The notes: generated from the sequence alone by a model not told the origin. DNA of 64,000 bases from RPQJ01 sp963777725 (GCA_963777725.1 CAVZRR010000001.1:62001-126000), one strand, 5' to 3'; counted from the first letter of the stretch, positions 24,341 through 32,933 are shown. Made by a program: numbers and translations.

Positions 24341-24831
24341 GCGACCCGAATCGGACCTTCAACGTGCTGTTTCTGTGCACCGGCAATTCGTGTCGATCGA
24401 TCCTCGCGGAAGCCACGTTCAATCATCTGGCGCCTCCCGGCTGGCGGGCCGTGAGCGCGGGCAGCAAGCCGACCGGCAAGGTCCATCCGCGGTCGCTGGC
24501 ATTGCTCGCCCGCGAGGGCATTTCGACCGAGGGCTACCACAGCAAGTCCTGGGACGAACTGCCCGAGGTGCCCGACATCGTCGTCACGGTCTGTGCCAGC
24601 GCGGCGGGAGAAACCTGCCCGGTCTACCTCGGCCCCGTGCTGCGAACACACTGGGGCGTGGACGATCCGGCGCATGCCACGGGCACGGATGCGGAGATCG
24701 ATGCCGCGTTCATGCGCGCCTATCGCACGCTCCGGGCACGCATCGAGGCCTTTCTGGCGTTACCGCTCGCGGAGGTCCGTCTGGATCGCGCGCGCTTGAA
24801 GGCCGAACTTGACCGGATCGGTGAGGGATGA
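24337..24831 (+). CDS. arsC: Arsenate reductase, LMW-phosphatase/thioredoxin-coupled type
   Basis: 164 residues with the P-loop CTGNSCRS (Cys14-x5-Arg20) of low-molecular-weight tyrosine phosphatases. Cys86 and Cys94 (VCASAAGETCPV) are the pair used to relay the disulfide in pI258-type reductases. It reduces arsenate to arsenite using thioredoxin. The GTG start at 24337 overlaps the arsR2 stop, and the gene ends 3 nt before acr3, so the product would feed that efflux pump. Confidence 0.93.
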   Translation: MSDPNRTFNVLFLCTGNSCRSILAEATFNHLAPPGWRAVSAGSKPTGKVHPRSLALLAREGISTEGYHSKSWDELPEVPDIVVTVCASAAGETCPVYLGPVLRTHWGVDDPAHATGTDAEIDAAFMRAYRTLRARIEAFLALPLAEVRLDRARLKAELDRIGEG

Positions 24832-24834
24832 GCG

Positions 24835-25919
24835 ATGTCCGCACAATGTGAAGTGACCGGCAAGCGTGCCGCCGCAGCGCCACTCAGCTTCTTCGAGCGG
24901 TATCTGACGATCTGGGTCTTCATCTGCATCGTCGTCGGCATTGCGCTCGGCCAATTCCTGCCCGGTGTCTTCCAGGCGTCGGGGCGATGGAGATCGCCAA
25001 GGTCAACTTGCCGGTGGGCCTGCTGATCTGGGTGATGATCATCCCGATGCTGCTGAAGATCGACTTCGGCGCGCTCGGCCAGGTCAGGGCGCACGTGAAA
25101 GGCATCGGCGTGACCCTCGCCATCAACTGGCTCGTCAAGCCGTTCTCGATGGCGCTCCTCGCCTGGATCTTCATCCGGCACCTGTTCGCGCCGCTGCTGC
25201 CGCCGGAGCAGATCGACAGCTACATCGCCGGATTGATCCTGCTCGCGGCCGCACCGTGCACCGCGATGGTGTTCGTGTGGAGCCGGCTGACCGGCGGCGA
25301 CCCGTATTTCACGCTGTCGCAGGTCGCACTGAACGACGTGATCATGATCTTCGCGTTCGCGCCGATCGTGGCGCTGCTGCTCGGCATTGCGTCGATCACC
25401 GTGCCGTGGGACACGCTGCTCACGTCGGTCGTGCTCTACATCGTCATCCCGGTGATCATCGCGCAGCTCTGGCGACGATCGCTGCTACGCAAGGGACAGG
25501 CCGCGTTTGACGCCGCGATGGCTCGAATCGGGCCGTGGTCGATCGGTGCCCTGTTGCTGACCCTGGTGCTGCTCTTCGCGTTCCAGGGTGAAGCCATCCT
25601 CAAGCAGCCGCTGATCATCGCGCTGCTGGCGGTGCCGATCCTGATCCAGGTCTTTTTCAACTCGTCGCTCGCCTACCTGCTCAATCGCGCAGTGGGCGAG
25701 AAGCACAGCGTTGCCTGCCCCTCGGCGCTCATCGGCGCTTCGAATTTCTTCGAGCTGGCGGTGGCTGCGGCCATCAGCCTGTTTGGGTTTGAGTCAGGCG
25801 CTGCGCTCGCCACCGTGGTCGGGGTGCTGATCGAGGTGCCGGTGATGTTGCTCGTTGTCCGGGTGGTCAACGCAAGCAAGGGCTGGTACGAGGCAGGTCC
25901 CCGACAGGTAACCCGATAG
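24835..25919 (+). pseudogene. acr3: Arsenite efflux transporter Acr3, interrupted by a one-base deletion
   Basis: The N-terminal part (24835 to about 24980: LSFFERYLTIWVFICIVVGIALGQ) and the rest (from ATG 24987: MEIAKVNLPVGLLIWVMIIPMLLK) are in different frames. Adding one G to the GGGG run at 24981-24984 restores a continuous Acr3 of about 361 residues. That is normal length and keeps the conserved Cys of AAAPCTAMVFVWS. No other damage is visible. If the change is real, arsenite export by this gene is lost or needs re-initiation at 24987. A homopolymer sequencing error is equally possible. Confidence 0.85.
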
Positions 25920-25942
25920 CGGATTCTCCACTGCATACGCTA

Positions 25943-26143
25943 TTAGCCGCGCTTTGGCGGATTGCTCTCGTCCTCGGCGCGGAGGACGCCGGTTGCGACT
26001 AACTCGGCCTTTACCTCCGGCGACAGTTCGAACCGGATGCCTTCGCCAGTAAGTTCCTTCAGTACCGGCAGGCGGATACCACAACAGTGACCTTCCACGC
26101 GGAAGGCCTCCGGATCGACCGCCGGACCCTTGATATCGGTCAT
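25943..26143 (-). CDS. Small hypothetical protein, 66 aa
   Basis: GGAG 8 nt upstream of ATG 26143 supports translation. The peptide has an adjacent cysteine pair (EGHCCGIRLPVLKEL, residues 18-32) and is otherwise acidic and soluble, ending NPPKRG. I do not recognise a family. It converges with acr3 (23 nt between stops), and a weak ATAGCG/CGCTAT hairpin spans the junction. The Cys pair beside arsenic genes is suggestive but proves nothing. Confidence 0.55.
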   Translation of the reverse strand: MTDIKGPAVDPEAFRVEGHCCGIRLPVLKELTGEGIRFELSPEVKAELVATGVLRAEDESNPPKRG

Positions 26144-26180
26144 TCAGGCTCTCCATCGCGTCGCTGCCATTGCTCGCCGC

Positions 26181-26702
26181 TCATGCGGGCACAAGTTCGC
26201 CGGGAGGGTCGTGTCGAGGGACTCGCGCGGCCTGCAGCGATACTTGCTTCCCGCGACCAGTGAGTCGTTGACGGCCCACCTCGGCAAATCCAAATCTCAC
26301 GTGAAACCTCTGCGAGCGCGGATTGGGCGGATCGAGATCGTACTCGCAGGTAATCAAGTCGACCGACGACGCAGCCGCGAACTCGAACAGGTCGCGATAG
26401 AGCAACGTGCCCGCGCCCCGACCCCGGGCGTTACGCGAAACCACGATACGGTCGACGTACAGGAAGCGCTCGTAGCGGGCGACGAACCACTGGAAGTTCG
26501 GGCTGTCGTAGTCCGCGGACTCGCGCAACCCCAGCAGGAAGGCGACGACCGCACCGTCGCCCTCGACGACGCGGCGCAGCGCAGCCTGAGAGTGGAGCGC
26601 CGACAGGCGCTCGAAGGTCAGGGGGCTCAACGCCGCAACCGCTTCCTCGTTGAGTGCGAGAATCGCGTCGAAATCCTCGGCGACCGCGGTGCGCAGCTTC
26701 AA
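26181..26702 (-). CDS. GNAT family N-acetyltransferase
   Basis: 173 residues from TTG 26702 (LKLRTAVAEDFDAILALNEEAV). The acetyl-CoA loop is in VDRIVVSRNARGRGAGTLLYRDLFEFA, and the fold ends with QRFHVRFGFAEVGRQRL. Substrate unknown. The TTG overlaps the stop of the truncated GNAT remnant upstream (TTGA). If that remnant is dead, another start in the same frame up to 26786 cannot be ruled out. Confidence 0.8.
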   Translation of the reverse strand: MKLRTAVAEDFDAILALNEEAVAALSPLTFERLSALHSQAALRRVVEGDGAVVAFLLGLRESADYDSPNFQWFVARYERFLYVDRIVVSRNARGRGAGTLLYRDLFEFAAASSVDLITCEYDLDPPNPRSQRFHVRFGFAEVGRQRLTGRGKQVSLQAARVPRHDPPGELVPA

Positions 26703-26914
26703 CGCGGCGCCTCCGCGGTTGAATCGGACCTCGTGCACGCATACAGGCAGAGCGCGTTCGGATCGAGGGGAGGGTGGACCGTGCACTCGAACTGCATGCC
26801 CAGCCTGGCCAGCAGACGCCTGGAGCCGTGATTCTCCGGTGAGACGATTGCGGCGACGCGGCGCAAGCCCAATGCAGACTCGGCGTAGTCCAGCGTCGCT
26901 TCCGGTCGGGCCGG
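26699..26914 (-). pseudogene. C-terminal remnant of a RimJ/RimL-type GNAT acetyltransferase
   Basis: About 71 codons match only the last third of a GNAT: LDYAESALGLRRVAAIVSPENHGSRRLLARLGMQFE, the usual acetyl-CoA/substrate end. The upstream part of the domain is absent; its place is taken by the DUF3144 gene 13 nt away. There is no start codon in a sensible place. A deletion that joined DUF3144 to the tail of a GNAT gene would explain this. Confidence 0.65.
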
Positions 26915-26927
26915 GTCGGAAGGCGCG

Positions 26928-27227
26928 TCAGCCGTTCTGGTCCGGCGGCCGCAGGTAGGACTCGAAGTTCGCGATGTACTCATCGAGGTTCTGGCCCAGC
27001 ATCTGCCGATACTCGTTGACGAAGTAGTCGAGCGCTTCGTCCCGGGAAGCACGCATCTCATCGGCCGATTCGAAGCCGCAGGCGCTGATCCACGCATTGA
27101 ACCGTGCGACCGCGTACATGAACGACGCGCTGACCTTGCCGCGCCCGACCTCGCCCAATTGGGCATTGGCCAGGTGGATGTGCGCATCGGCACGCTTGTA
27201 GAAATCGTCGTCGACTGCGTCAGGCAA
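26928..27227 (-). CDS. DUF3144 family protein
   Basis: 99 residues: DDDFYKRADAHIHLANAQLG, GKVSASFMYAVARFNAW and YFVNEYRQMLGQNLDEYIANFE, an all-helical cytoplasmic family of unknown function. TTG 27227 is chosen because GAGAGGAG lies just upstream at normal spacing; no ATG is close. It is downstream of the VOC/SRPBCC pair on the same strand. Confidence 0.8.
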   Translation of the reverse strand: MPDAVDDDFYKRADAHIHLANAQLGEVGRGKVSASFMYAVARFNAWISACGFESADEMRASRDEALDYFVNEYRQMLGQNLDEYIANFESYLRPPDQNG

Positions 27228-27256
27228 CGGTCGTGCTCCTCTCAATAAGTCCGATG

Positions 27257-27679
27257 CTAATCCGGTGGGAGCATGCGCGGGTTCCAGGCAATCTCCCACA
27301 AATGCTGGTCAGGGTCCTGGAAGTAACCCGCATAGCCGCCCCAGATCGTCTCCCGTGCCGGCTTGACGATCACGGCGCCCGCGGCCGCGGCTTCTGCCAT
27401 TACAGCATCAACCTCGACCCTCGAGGCGACATTGTGCGCGAGACACAGGTCGGTTGTGCCTCGACCGCCCAGCGGCAACCCTGTGTCATGCGCCAGGCTC
27501 GCGCGGGGCCAGATAGCCAACTGCAGTCCGGGCTGCAGCTCGAAGAAGACAACGGCTCCGTGCTCGGACTCCTGTCCGACGATGCCCTCGGTTCTCAAGC
27601 CGAGGCCATCCCGATAGAAGCGAACGGCGCACTGCAGGTCGTCGACGCCGAGCGTGATCAGTGAAATTCGAGGTCTCAC
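27257..27679 (-). CDS. VOC-fold (glyoxalase/bleomycin-resistance) protein
   Basis: 140 residues, two beta-alpha-beta-beta-beta units: ISLITLGVDDLQCAVRFYRDGLGLRTEG and the C-terminal YAGYFQDPDQHLWEIAWNP, with a probable metal-ligand Glu in HLWEIAWN. Reaction unknown; family members include dioxygenases, epimerases and fosfomycin or bleomycin resistance proteins. Its ATG overlaps the stop of the SRPBCC gene upstream (ATGA). Confidence 0.88.
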   Translation of the reverse strand: MRPRISLITLGVDDLQCAVRFYRDGLGLRTEGIVGQESEHGAVVFFELQPGLQLAIWPRASLAHDTGLPLGGRGTTDLCLAHNVASRVEVDAVMAEAAAAGAVIVKPARETIWGGYAGYFQDPDQHLWEIAWNPRMLPPD

Positions 27680-28143
27680 GCCAGGGCCGAGCCGTGCCGC
27701 AGGTAGTGATTCATGCGCGCCTCCCAGTCCCGCATGAACTCGCGGTAGTAGTCTTCGGTGAACGACGCGACGAACGCGTCACCTAGAGGACCCAGGCTCG
27801 TGTGCGAGTACGTGATGTCGGCTTCGCAGCCGCCGGCGGTCGGGCGGAGCTGGATGGTCAGCCTGCACGCCGTGACCGCGGGCGTGATCTTGAGCATCTC
27901 GATGAAGCCCGCCGCGGGTTCGTGACGGGTGATGTACCAGATGGCGTCGCTTGGCGTGGCCGAAGTGGTGAAGACGCAGTCGGGCTCCGCTGCTCCGGAC
28001 GCAGAGACCACCAGGGACGGATCCCACCCCTCAATCCAGTCTGCTTCGCGAACCGGGCAAAGCAATCGAAACACTGCGCCTGGCGCTGCCACGAGGTGCT
28101 GCGTGTACGTGCGGGTGGCGCGGTTTGGCGTGACGACCTTCAT
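27676..28143 (-). CDS. SRPBCC/START-like ligand-binding protein
   Basis: 155 residues with the helix-grip pattern: N-terminal TYTQHLVAAPGAVFRLLCPVREADWIEGWDP, central strands, and a long C-terminal helix (FVASFTEDYYREFMRDWEARMNHYL). These proteins bind hydrophobic ligands; the substrate here is unknown. It is first in a small operon with the VOC gene. The 148-nt flank 28144-28291 contains only a GTTGGG...CCCAAC hairpin (28250-28273), possibly the glc operon terminator. Confidence 0.8.
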   Translation of the reverse strand: MKVVTPNRATRTYTQHLVAAPGAVFRLLCPVREADWIEGWDPSLVVSASGAAEPDCVFTTSATPSDAIWYITRHEPAAGFIEMLKITPAVTACRLTIQLRPTAGGCEADITYSHTSLGPLGDAFVASFTEDYYREFMRDWEARMNHYLRHGSALA

Positions 28144-28291
28144 GCGCGTTCGATCCTCTCCGGGGCACTATGCCATGTGCTCGATATCGGGCGGTATGTT
28201 TACCCGGGCGTGCATCCGCCCCTCATAAACCGATATGGATGGCCTTGGGTACGTTGGGTCCGCAAGGGCCCCAACAGGTATGGCGATTCTG

Positions 28292-29540
28292 TCAACGTCG
28301 CGTGAGATTCGACCGGTCGATCGTATCGCCGACCACCTCAATCCAGTGGCGAACGGGAACCGGACTCACCGTGCGGAGGTGCTCGAGGCAGCCGATGTTC
28401 GCGGTCACGATCGCCTGCGGGGATCCGTCCATCAGTGCCGATATCTTCCGGCGACGCAGTTCGCGCGGACAGATCGGGTTGCAGCAACGAGTACGTGCCG
28501 GCCGATCCGCAACAGAGCGTCCCTTCGCGAGTCGGCACGACCGTGCAGCCGGCAGCCTCGAGCAGCGATTCGACGCGGCCGCCGATGCGCTGCCCGTGCT
28601 GCAGGGTGCACGGTGCCTGCCACGCGATGCGCGGTCCGCCGCTACAGGAGAGTCCGGCCTGCACGAGGTCACCAGGCTCGATGAGTTCCGCCAGGTCGCG
28701 CGTCGCCGCGCTGACGCGCCGCGCCCGCGACCGCATAATCCGGGTCGCCGTCCAGGAGGCGCCCGTAGTCCTTCACCATCAGCCCGCAGGCGCTCGCGGA
28801 ACTCACGATGGCTTCGGCGCCGGCGTCGAGCGCCGCGCAGCAGGCGTCCACGTTGCGTCGCGCCTGTTCGAGTGCGCGGTCCGTGTGGCCAAGGTGGTGG
28901 CCAAGAGCGCCACAGCATTGCTCGCCGGCCGCCCGCTCGACCGTGACGCCGAGGCGATCGAGCACGCGGATGGCGGCTGCGTTGATGCCGGGCGCGAGGC
29001 CCGGCTGGACGCAACCCTCGAGCAAGACGACGCGCCGAGCGTGTTTCGCTGTAGACGCGCCTGCAGGAAGCGGCAGGTCGCGGCGGAATGCGCGCCTGCA
29101 GCGCGGCAGGCAACCAGTCGCGCACGGCCTGGCCAGCGCGCAGCAGCGCACCGAACAGCCGTGGTCGCGACAGGAACTCGACGAGCCCAAGTCGCAGCGC
29201 GCGTTGCGGTAGCGGTCCGTGGCACACGCTCCTCGACGAGTTCGCGGCCGAGGTCGATCAACCGACCGTACTCGACGCCGGAGGGACAGGCGCGCTCGCA
29301 GGCGCGGCAGGTCAGGCAGCGGTCGAGATGCAGGCGAGTCGTCGCGGTCGCCTCTGCGCCCTCGACCATCTGCTTGATCAGGTAGATGCGGCCGCGCGGA
29401 CTGTCGAGTTCATTGCCGGTGACGCGGTAAGTGGGGCAGGCGGGCAGGCAGAACCCGCAGTGCACGCAGTTGCGGAGCAGCGCCTGGGCCTCGTCGCCGC
29501 GCGGCGTGCCTTCGAGTCCTGCGGCGGGTTGCGAGTACAT
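28292..29540 (-). pseudogene. glcF: Glycolate oxidase iron-sulfur subunit GlcF, four frameshifts
   Basis: The reading frame changes at about 29212-29218, 29077-29087, 28725-28735 and 28461-28471. Each time one base must be skipped. The joined product would be 414 residues, matching GlcF (about 407). It carries two ferredoxin motifs (CVHCGFCLPACP and CLTCRACERACP) and the CCG heterodisulfide-reductase-like motifs (GEQCCGALGHH, LCCGSAGTY). No in-frame stop interrupts any segment before the shift. It is either a young pseudogene or a poorly read stretch; glcD upstream is intact. Confidence 0.85.
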
Positions 29541-29544
29541 GGCG

Positions 29545-30604
29545 CTAGAGGTCCGCGTACATCCGGCCGGGGTTCAGGATCCCGGCGGGATCGAAAACGC
29601 GCTTCAGCTCGCGGTGCAGCCGCAGCAGCGGCGGAGCGAGCGGCGTGAACACTTCGGCTGCGTCGGAGTGGTGGCGAAACAGCGTCGCGTGACCGCCGAC
29701 CGCGGCGGCGGCTTCGAACGCCGCAGCACTCGCGATGCCGCGATACCAGCGTTGCATCCCGTTCCACTCGACGAGCGGTACACCGCCGAGGGACAGCGGC
29801 GCGACGAGCCCGGGCACGGTGCAGCGCCAGAGCGGCTGCTCGCCCGCGAAGAATGGATGCGTCTGCTCGCGCAAGCTCGCCCAGAACGAACCGCAGTCGG
29901 CCAGGAGCTCGCCACCGACCCGAGCCGCGACCGCGTCGAGCGTCTCGGTCGATCCTTCGAACCGCAGGTAGAGGCGACCGTCGATCCAGCTGCTCGCGGA
30001 AAGGGGCAAGGCACCCCTCGCAAGGCTCGCCAGGTGCTCCAGCGCCTGCGCCTCGTCGAGTTCGAGCGCCAGCGTGCGCTCGGCGGCTGCGCGGGGCAGG
30101 ACCTTGAGCGATACGTCGAGCAGCACGCCCAGCACGCCGAGCGAGCCGGCCATCAATCGCGCGACGTCGTAGCCCGCGACGTTCTTCATGACTTCACCGC
30201 CGAAACGCAGCACGCGCCCATCCCCGGTCAGGATGCGCGCACCGAGCACGTAGTCTCGCAAGGGGCCTGCCCAGGCGCGTGCCGGTCCCGCGAGACCGGC
30301 GGCGACCGTGCCGCCAAGGGTCGCGTCGGCGCCAAAGTGTGGCGGCTCGAACGGCAACCGCTGGCCGTGCGACCGCGAGCTGGGCCTCGACTTCCGCGAG
30401 CGGCGTGCCGCCGCGGGCGGTGAGCACCAGCTCGGCCGGGTCATGCCGGAGGATACCGGTGTGTCCGCGCGTCGCCAGCGGAACGCCGTCGATGGCCCGT
30501 CCGTAGAACCGCTTGGTGTCTCCGCCCACGATCCTGAGCGCTGCGCCGCGAGCGGCGGCCTCGCAGACCTGCGCGAGGAGATCGTCGGTGCCGTCGCGGT
30601 CCAT
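29545..30604 (-). pseudogene. glcE: Glycolate oxidase FAD subunit GlcE, one frameshift
   Basis: The N-terminal part (MDRDGTDDLLAQVCEAAARG...GTPLAEVEAQLA, from 30604) and the remainder (GQRLPFEPPHFGADATLGGTVAAGLAGPARA to 29545) are in different frames. They are joined by skipping one base near 30367-30378. The repaired product is 352 residues, as in E. coli GlcE (350). It is a truncated relative of GlcD with the FAD-binding type-4 domain and partners GlcD and GlcF in oxidising glycolate to glyoxylate. Confidence 0.85.
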
Positions 30605-30610
30605 GGTCCG

Positions 30611-32068
30611 TCAGAAGCGGGGCAGGTGAGAGAACGGCAGCTTGCCGCCGTGGACGCGCATGGCGCCGTAGTCGGCGCAGCGGGCGAGCGTCGGCACGGC
30701 CTTGCCGGGGTTCAGCAGTCCGTCCGGGTCGAATGCGCGCTTCACGGCATGGAAGGCCTCGAGTTCGTCCGATCCGAACTGCGTGCACATCGGCCCGAGC
30801 TTCTCGACGCCGACGCCGTGTTCGCCGGTGACCGTGCCGCCCACGGCGACGCACAGTTCGAGGATCTCGGCGCCGAGGTGCTCGGCACGCTCGACGGCGC
30901 CAGGCTCGCCGGCGTCGAACAGGATCAATGGGTGCAGGTTGCCGTCCCCGGCGTGGAACACGTTGGCCACCGGGAGGCCGGCCGCCTGCGACAGCTCGCC
31001 GATGCGCTGCAGCACGTCCGCGAGGTGACGCCGCGGGATCGTGCCGTCCATGCAGAAATAGTCGGGCGCCAGCCGGCCAACGGCCGGGAACGCCGACTTG
31101 CGACCCGACCACATGCGCTGGCGCTCGCCGGCGTCGGCGGCGACCCGCACCGAAGTCGCGCCGCAGTCTCGCAGCAGCGCCTCGACCGCCTGCAGGTCGC
31201 GCTCGACGTCGTGGTGGAGCCCGTCGAGTTCGCAGAGCAACAGTGCGTCCGCCTCCGACGGGTAGCCGCAGCGCGCGAAGGCTTCCGCGGCGCGCATGGC
31301 CGGCGCGTCCATCATCTCGAGCCCGGCGGGCACGATGCCGGATGCAATGACGCGACCAACGGCGTTCGCGCAGCGGCGCACGTCGTCGAACGCCGCCATC
31401 AGCAACTCGACGCGCTCGGGCAAAGGTTTCAACCGCACCGTCGCCTCGACGACCACGCCGAGCATGCCCTCCGAACCGGTCAGCAGCGCGAGCAGCGGCA
31501 GCCCCGGCGCCTCGCCGGTCTCGGAGCCGAGCACCAGCAGCTCGCCGTCGATGGTGACGACGCGCACCTCGAGCAGGTTGTGGACCGTGAGTCCGTGCTT
31601 CAGGCAGTGCACGCCGCCCGAGTTCTCGGCAACGTTACCGCCGATCGTGCAGGCGACTTGCGACGACGGATCCGGCGCGTAGTAGAGGCCATGCGGCGCG
31701 GCCGCCATCGAGATCTCGAGGTTGGTGACGCCAGGCTGCACGCGCGCGAGCCGGCGCCGGGGATCGACCTCCAGGATCCGGTTGAGCCGCGCGAGCACGA
31801 GCAGGACTCCACCGGCGACCGGCAGCGAGCCACCCGACAACCCGGTGCCGGCGCCGCGGGCGACGACCGGCGTCCCGTGTTGCCGGCAGGCGCGCAGCAC
31901 CGACCGCACCTCATCGACCGTGCGGGGCAGCACGACGACGTCGGGGCTGCGGCGATGGGCCGTCAACGCATCGCATTCGAAGGGGGCGCAGGCCTCGGCC
32001 GACACCAGCACGGCGTCGGCGCCAAGCGCGGCGCGAAGATCGTTCAGCAGGGCCGGGTCAGGCGTCAC
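30611..32068 (-). CDS. glcD: Glycolate oxidase FAD-linked subunit GlcD
   Basis: 485 residues, intact. The FAD-binding PCMH domain has RGAGTGLSGGSLPVAGGVLL and CTIGGNVAENSGGVHCLKHGLT. The C-terminal FAD-oxidase domain contains NVFHAGDGNLHPLILFD and GGTVTGEHGVGVEKL, both active-site hallmarks. D-lactate dehydrogenases look similar, but the order glcD-glcE-glcF identifies it. The ATG overlaps the end of rpiA by 11 nt. If glcE/glcF are really broken, this subunit would lack its electron-transfer partners. Confidence 0.93.
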   Translation of the reverse strand: MTPDPALLNDLRAALGADAVLVSAEACAPFECDALTAHRRSPDVVVLPRTVDEVRSVLRACRQHGTPVVARGAGTGLSGGSLPVAGGVLLVLARLNRILEVDPRRRLARVQPGVTNLEISMAAAPHGLYYAPDPSSQVACTIGGNVAENSGGVHCLKHGLTVHNLLEVRVVTIDGELLVLGSETGEAPGLPLLALLTGSEGMLGVVVEATVRLKPLPERVELLMAAFDDVRRCANAVGRVIASGIVPAGLEMMDAPAMRAAEAFARCGYPSEADALLLCELDGLHHDVERDLQAVEALLRDCGATSVRVAADAGERQRMWSGRKSAFPAVGRLAPDYFCMDGTIPRRHLADVLQRIGELSQAAGLPVANVFHAGDGNLHPLILFDAGEPGAVERAEHLGAEILELCVAVGGTVTGEHGVGVEKLGPMCTQFGSDELEAFHAVKRAFDPDGLLNPGKAVPTLARCADYGAMRVHGGKLPFSHLPRF

Positions 32069-32723
32069 GCGCCAACGTTACGACACCTGCGGCCGTGCCG
32101 ACCAGCAGCACGTCGGCCGGGCGACGCGCGAAGAGTCCGACCGTGACCACGCCGGCGATCTGGTTGATCTCGCCCTCGAGCGCCACCGGGTCGGGAATCG
32201 ACAGGTGGCGGACGTCGAGGATGTGGTTGCCGTTGTCGGTGACGAGGCCTTCGCGCCACACCGGCTCGCCGCCGAGCCGGGCGAGTTCGCGGGCGACGTG
32301 GCTGCGCGCCATCGGGATGACCTCGACCGGCAGCGGGAAGTGGCCGAGGCGTTCGACCAGCTTCTGCTCGTCGACGATGCAGACGAAGCGGCGCGAGGCC
32401 GCGGCGACGATCTTTTCGCGCGTGAGCGCGCCGCCGCCACCCTTGATCAGGTGCAGGGAGCGGGTGGCCTCGTCGGCGCCGTCCACGTACAGCTCGAGCT
32501 CGCCGGCGTCATTGAGGTCCAGCACCGGGATGCCGTGCGCCTCGAGCCGGCGGGTGCTCGCGATCGAGCTCGAGACCGCCCCGGCGATGCGTCGGCGCAG
32601 CGCGGCGAGGCCGTCGATGAAGAAATTCACGGTGGAGCCGGTGCCGACGCCGATCACGGCGCCGTCGCCGAGGTATTCGAGCGCGGCCGTGGCGGCGCGT
32701 TGCTTCTTCGTGTCCTGGTTCAT
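32058..32723 (-). CDS. rpiA: Ribose-5-phosphate isomerase A
   Basis: About 221 residues from ATG 32723 (an ATG four codons earlier at 32735 is possible). Motifs: GVGTGSTVNFFIDGL, SSSIASTRRLEAHGIPV, YVDGADEATRSLHLIKGGGGALTREKIVA (catalytic Asp and Glu), and VTDNGNHILDV. It links ribose-5-P and ribulose-5-P and complements rpe at 18177. It leads the glcDEF run, which suggests co-transcription of pentose and glycolate genes, as in organisms that recycle phosphoglycolate. Confidence 0.95.
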   Translation of the reverse strand: MNQDTKKQRAATAALEYLGDGAVIGVGTGSTVNFFIDGLAALRRRIAGAVSSSIASTRRLEAHGIPVLDLNDAGELELYVDGADEATRSLHLIKGGGGALTREKIVAAASRRFVCIVDEQKLVERLGHFPLPVEVIPMARSHVARELARLGGEPVWREGLVTDNGNHILDVRHLSIPDPVALEGEINQIAGVVTVGLFARRPADVLLVGTAAGVVTLARDA

Positions 32724-32748
32724 GTCGATTTCCATCCCCCGGAAACAA

Positions 32749-32772
32749 CTGTGCCCGCTTGCGCGGGCACAG
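32749..32772 (-). terminator. Hairpin after the lysine-rich peptide gene
   Basis: A perfect 10-bp stem CTGTGCCCGC (32749-32758) / GCGGGCACAG (32763-32772) with a TTGC loop. On the minus strand it follows the 24-residue gene and precedes rpiA, with TTGTTT after it, so it may end the short transcript or attenuate read-through into rpiA. Confidence 0.6.
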
Positions 32773-32794
32773 TCGTCAAGCTTCGGCGAGAAGC

Positions 32795-32869
32795 TTACTT
32801 CTTCTTGGCGGCCTTCTTGGGCTTCGCCTTCGCCTTCGCCTTCTTCACTGCCTTTTTCTTCGCTGCCAT
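32795..32869 (-). CDS. 24-residue lysine/alanine-rich histone-H1-like peptide
   Basis: ATG 32869 with GGAG 9 nt upstream. The peptide consists almost only of Lys and Ala with one Val and two Pro (motifs MAAKKKAVKKAK, KAKPKKAAKKK) and a net charge around +14. It resembles the C-terminal tails of bacterial H1-like proteins (HctB, AlgP) but without any globular part. It has its own promoter (32905-32933) and a hairpin downstream. DNA or RNA binding is inferred from composition only. Confidence 0.6.
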   Translation of the reverse strand: MAAKKKAVKKAKAKAKPKKAAKKK

Positions 32870-32904
32870 TTCAGTATCTCCATGTCGGGTTAGTCCGGGC
32901 GCAG

Positions 32905-32933
32905 TATTTACAGAAATCAAAACCCGATTGCAA
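32905..32933 (-). promoter_or_regulatory. Promoter of the lysine-rich peptide gene
   Basis: On the minus strand TTGCAA (32928-32933) and TAAATA (32905-32910) are 17 nt apart in a locally AT-rich stretch, 36 nt before the ATG. This supports an independent transcript that could continue into rpiA-glcDEF. Confidence 0.55.

Noticed and set aside
24975..24990. Programmed -1 or +1 frameshift in acr3
   Set aside because: No slippery heptamer, downstream structure or family precedent. A one-base deletion in a G-run explains the data more simply.
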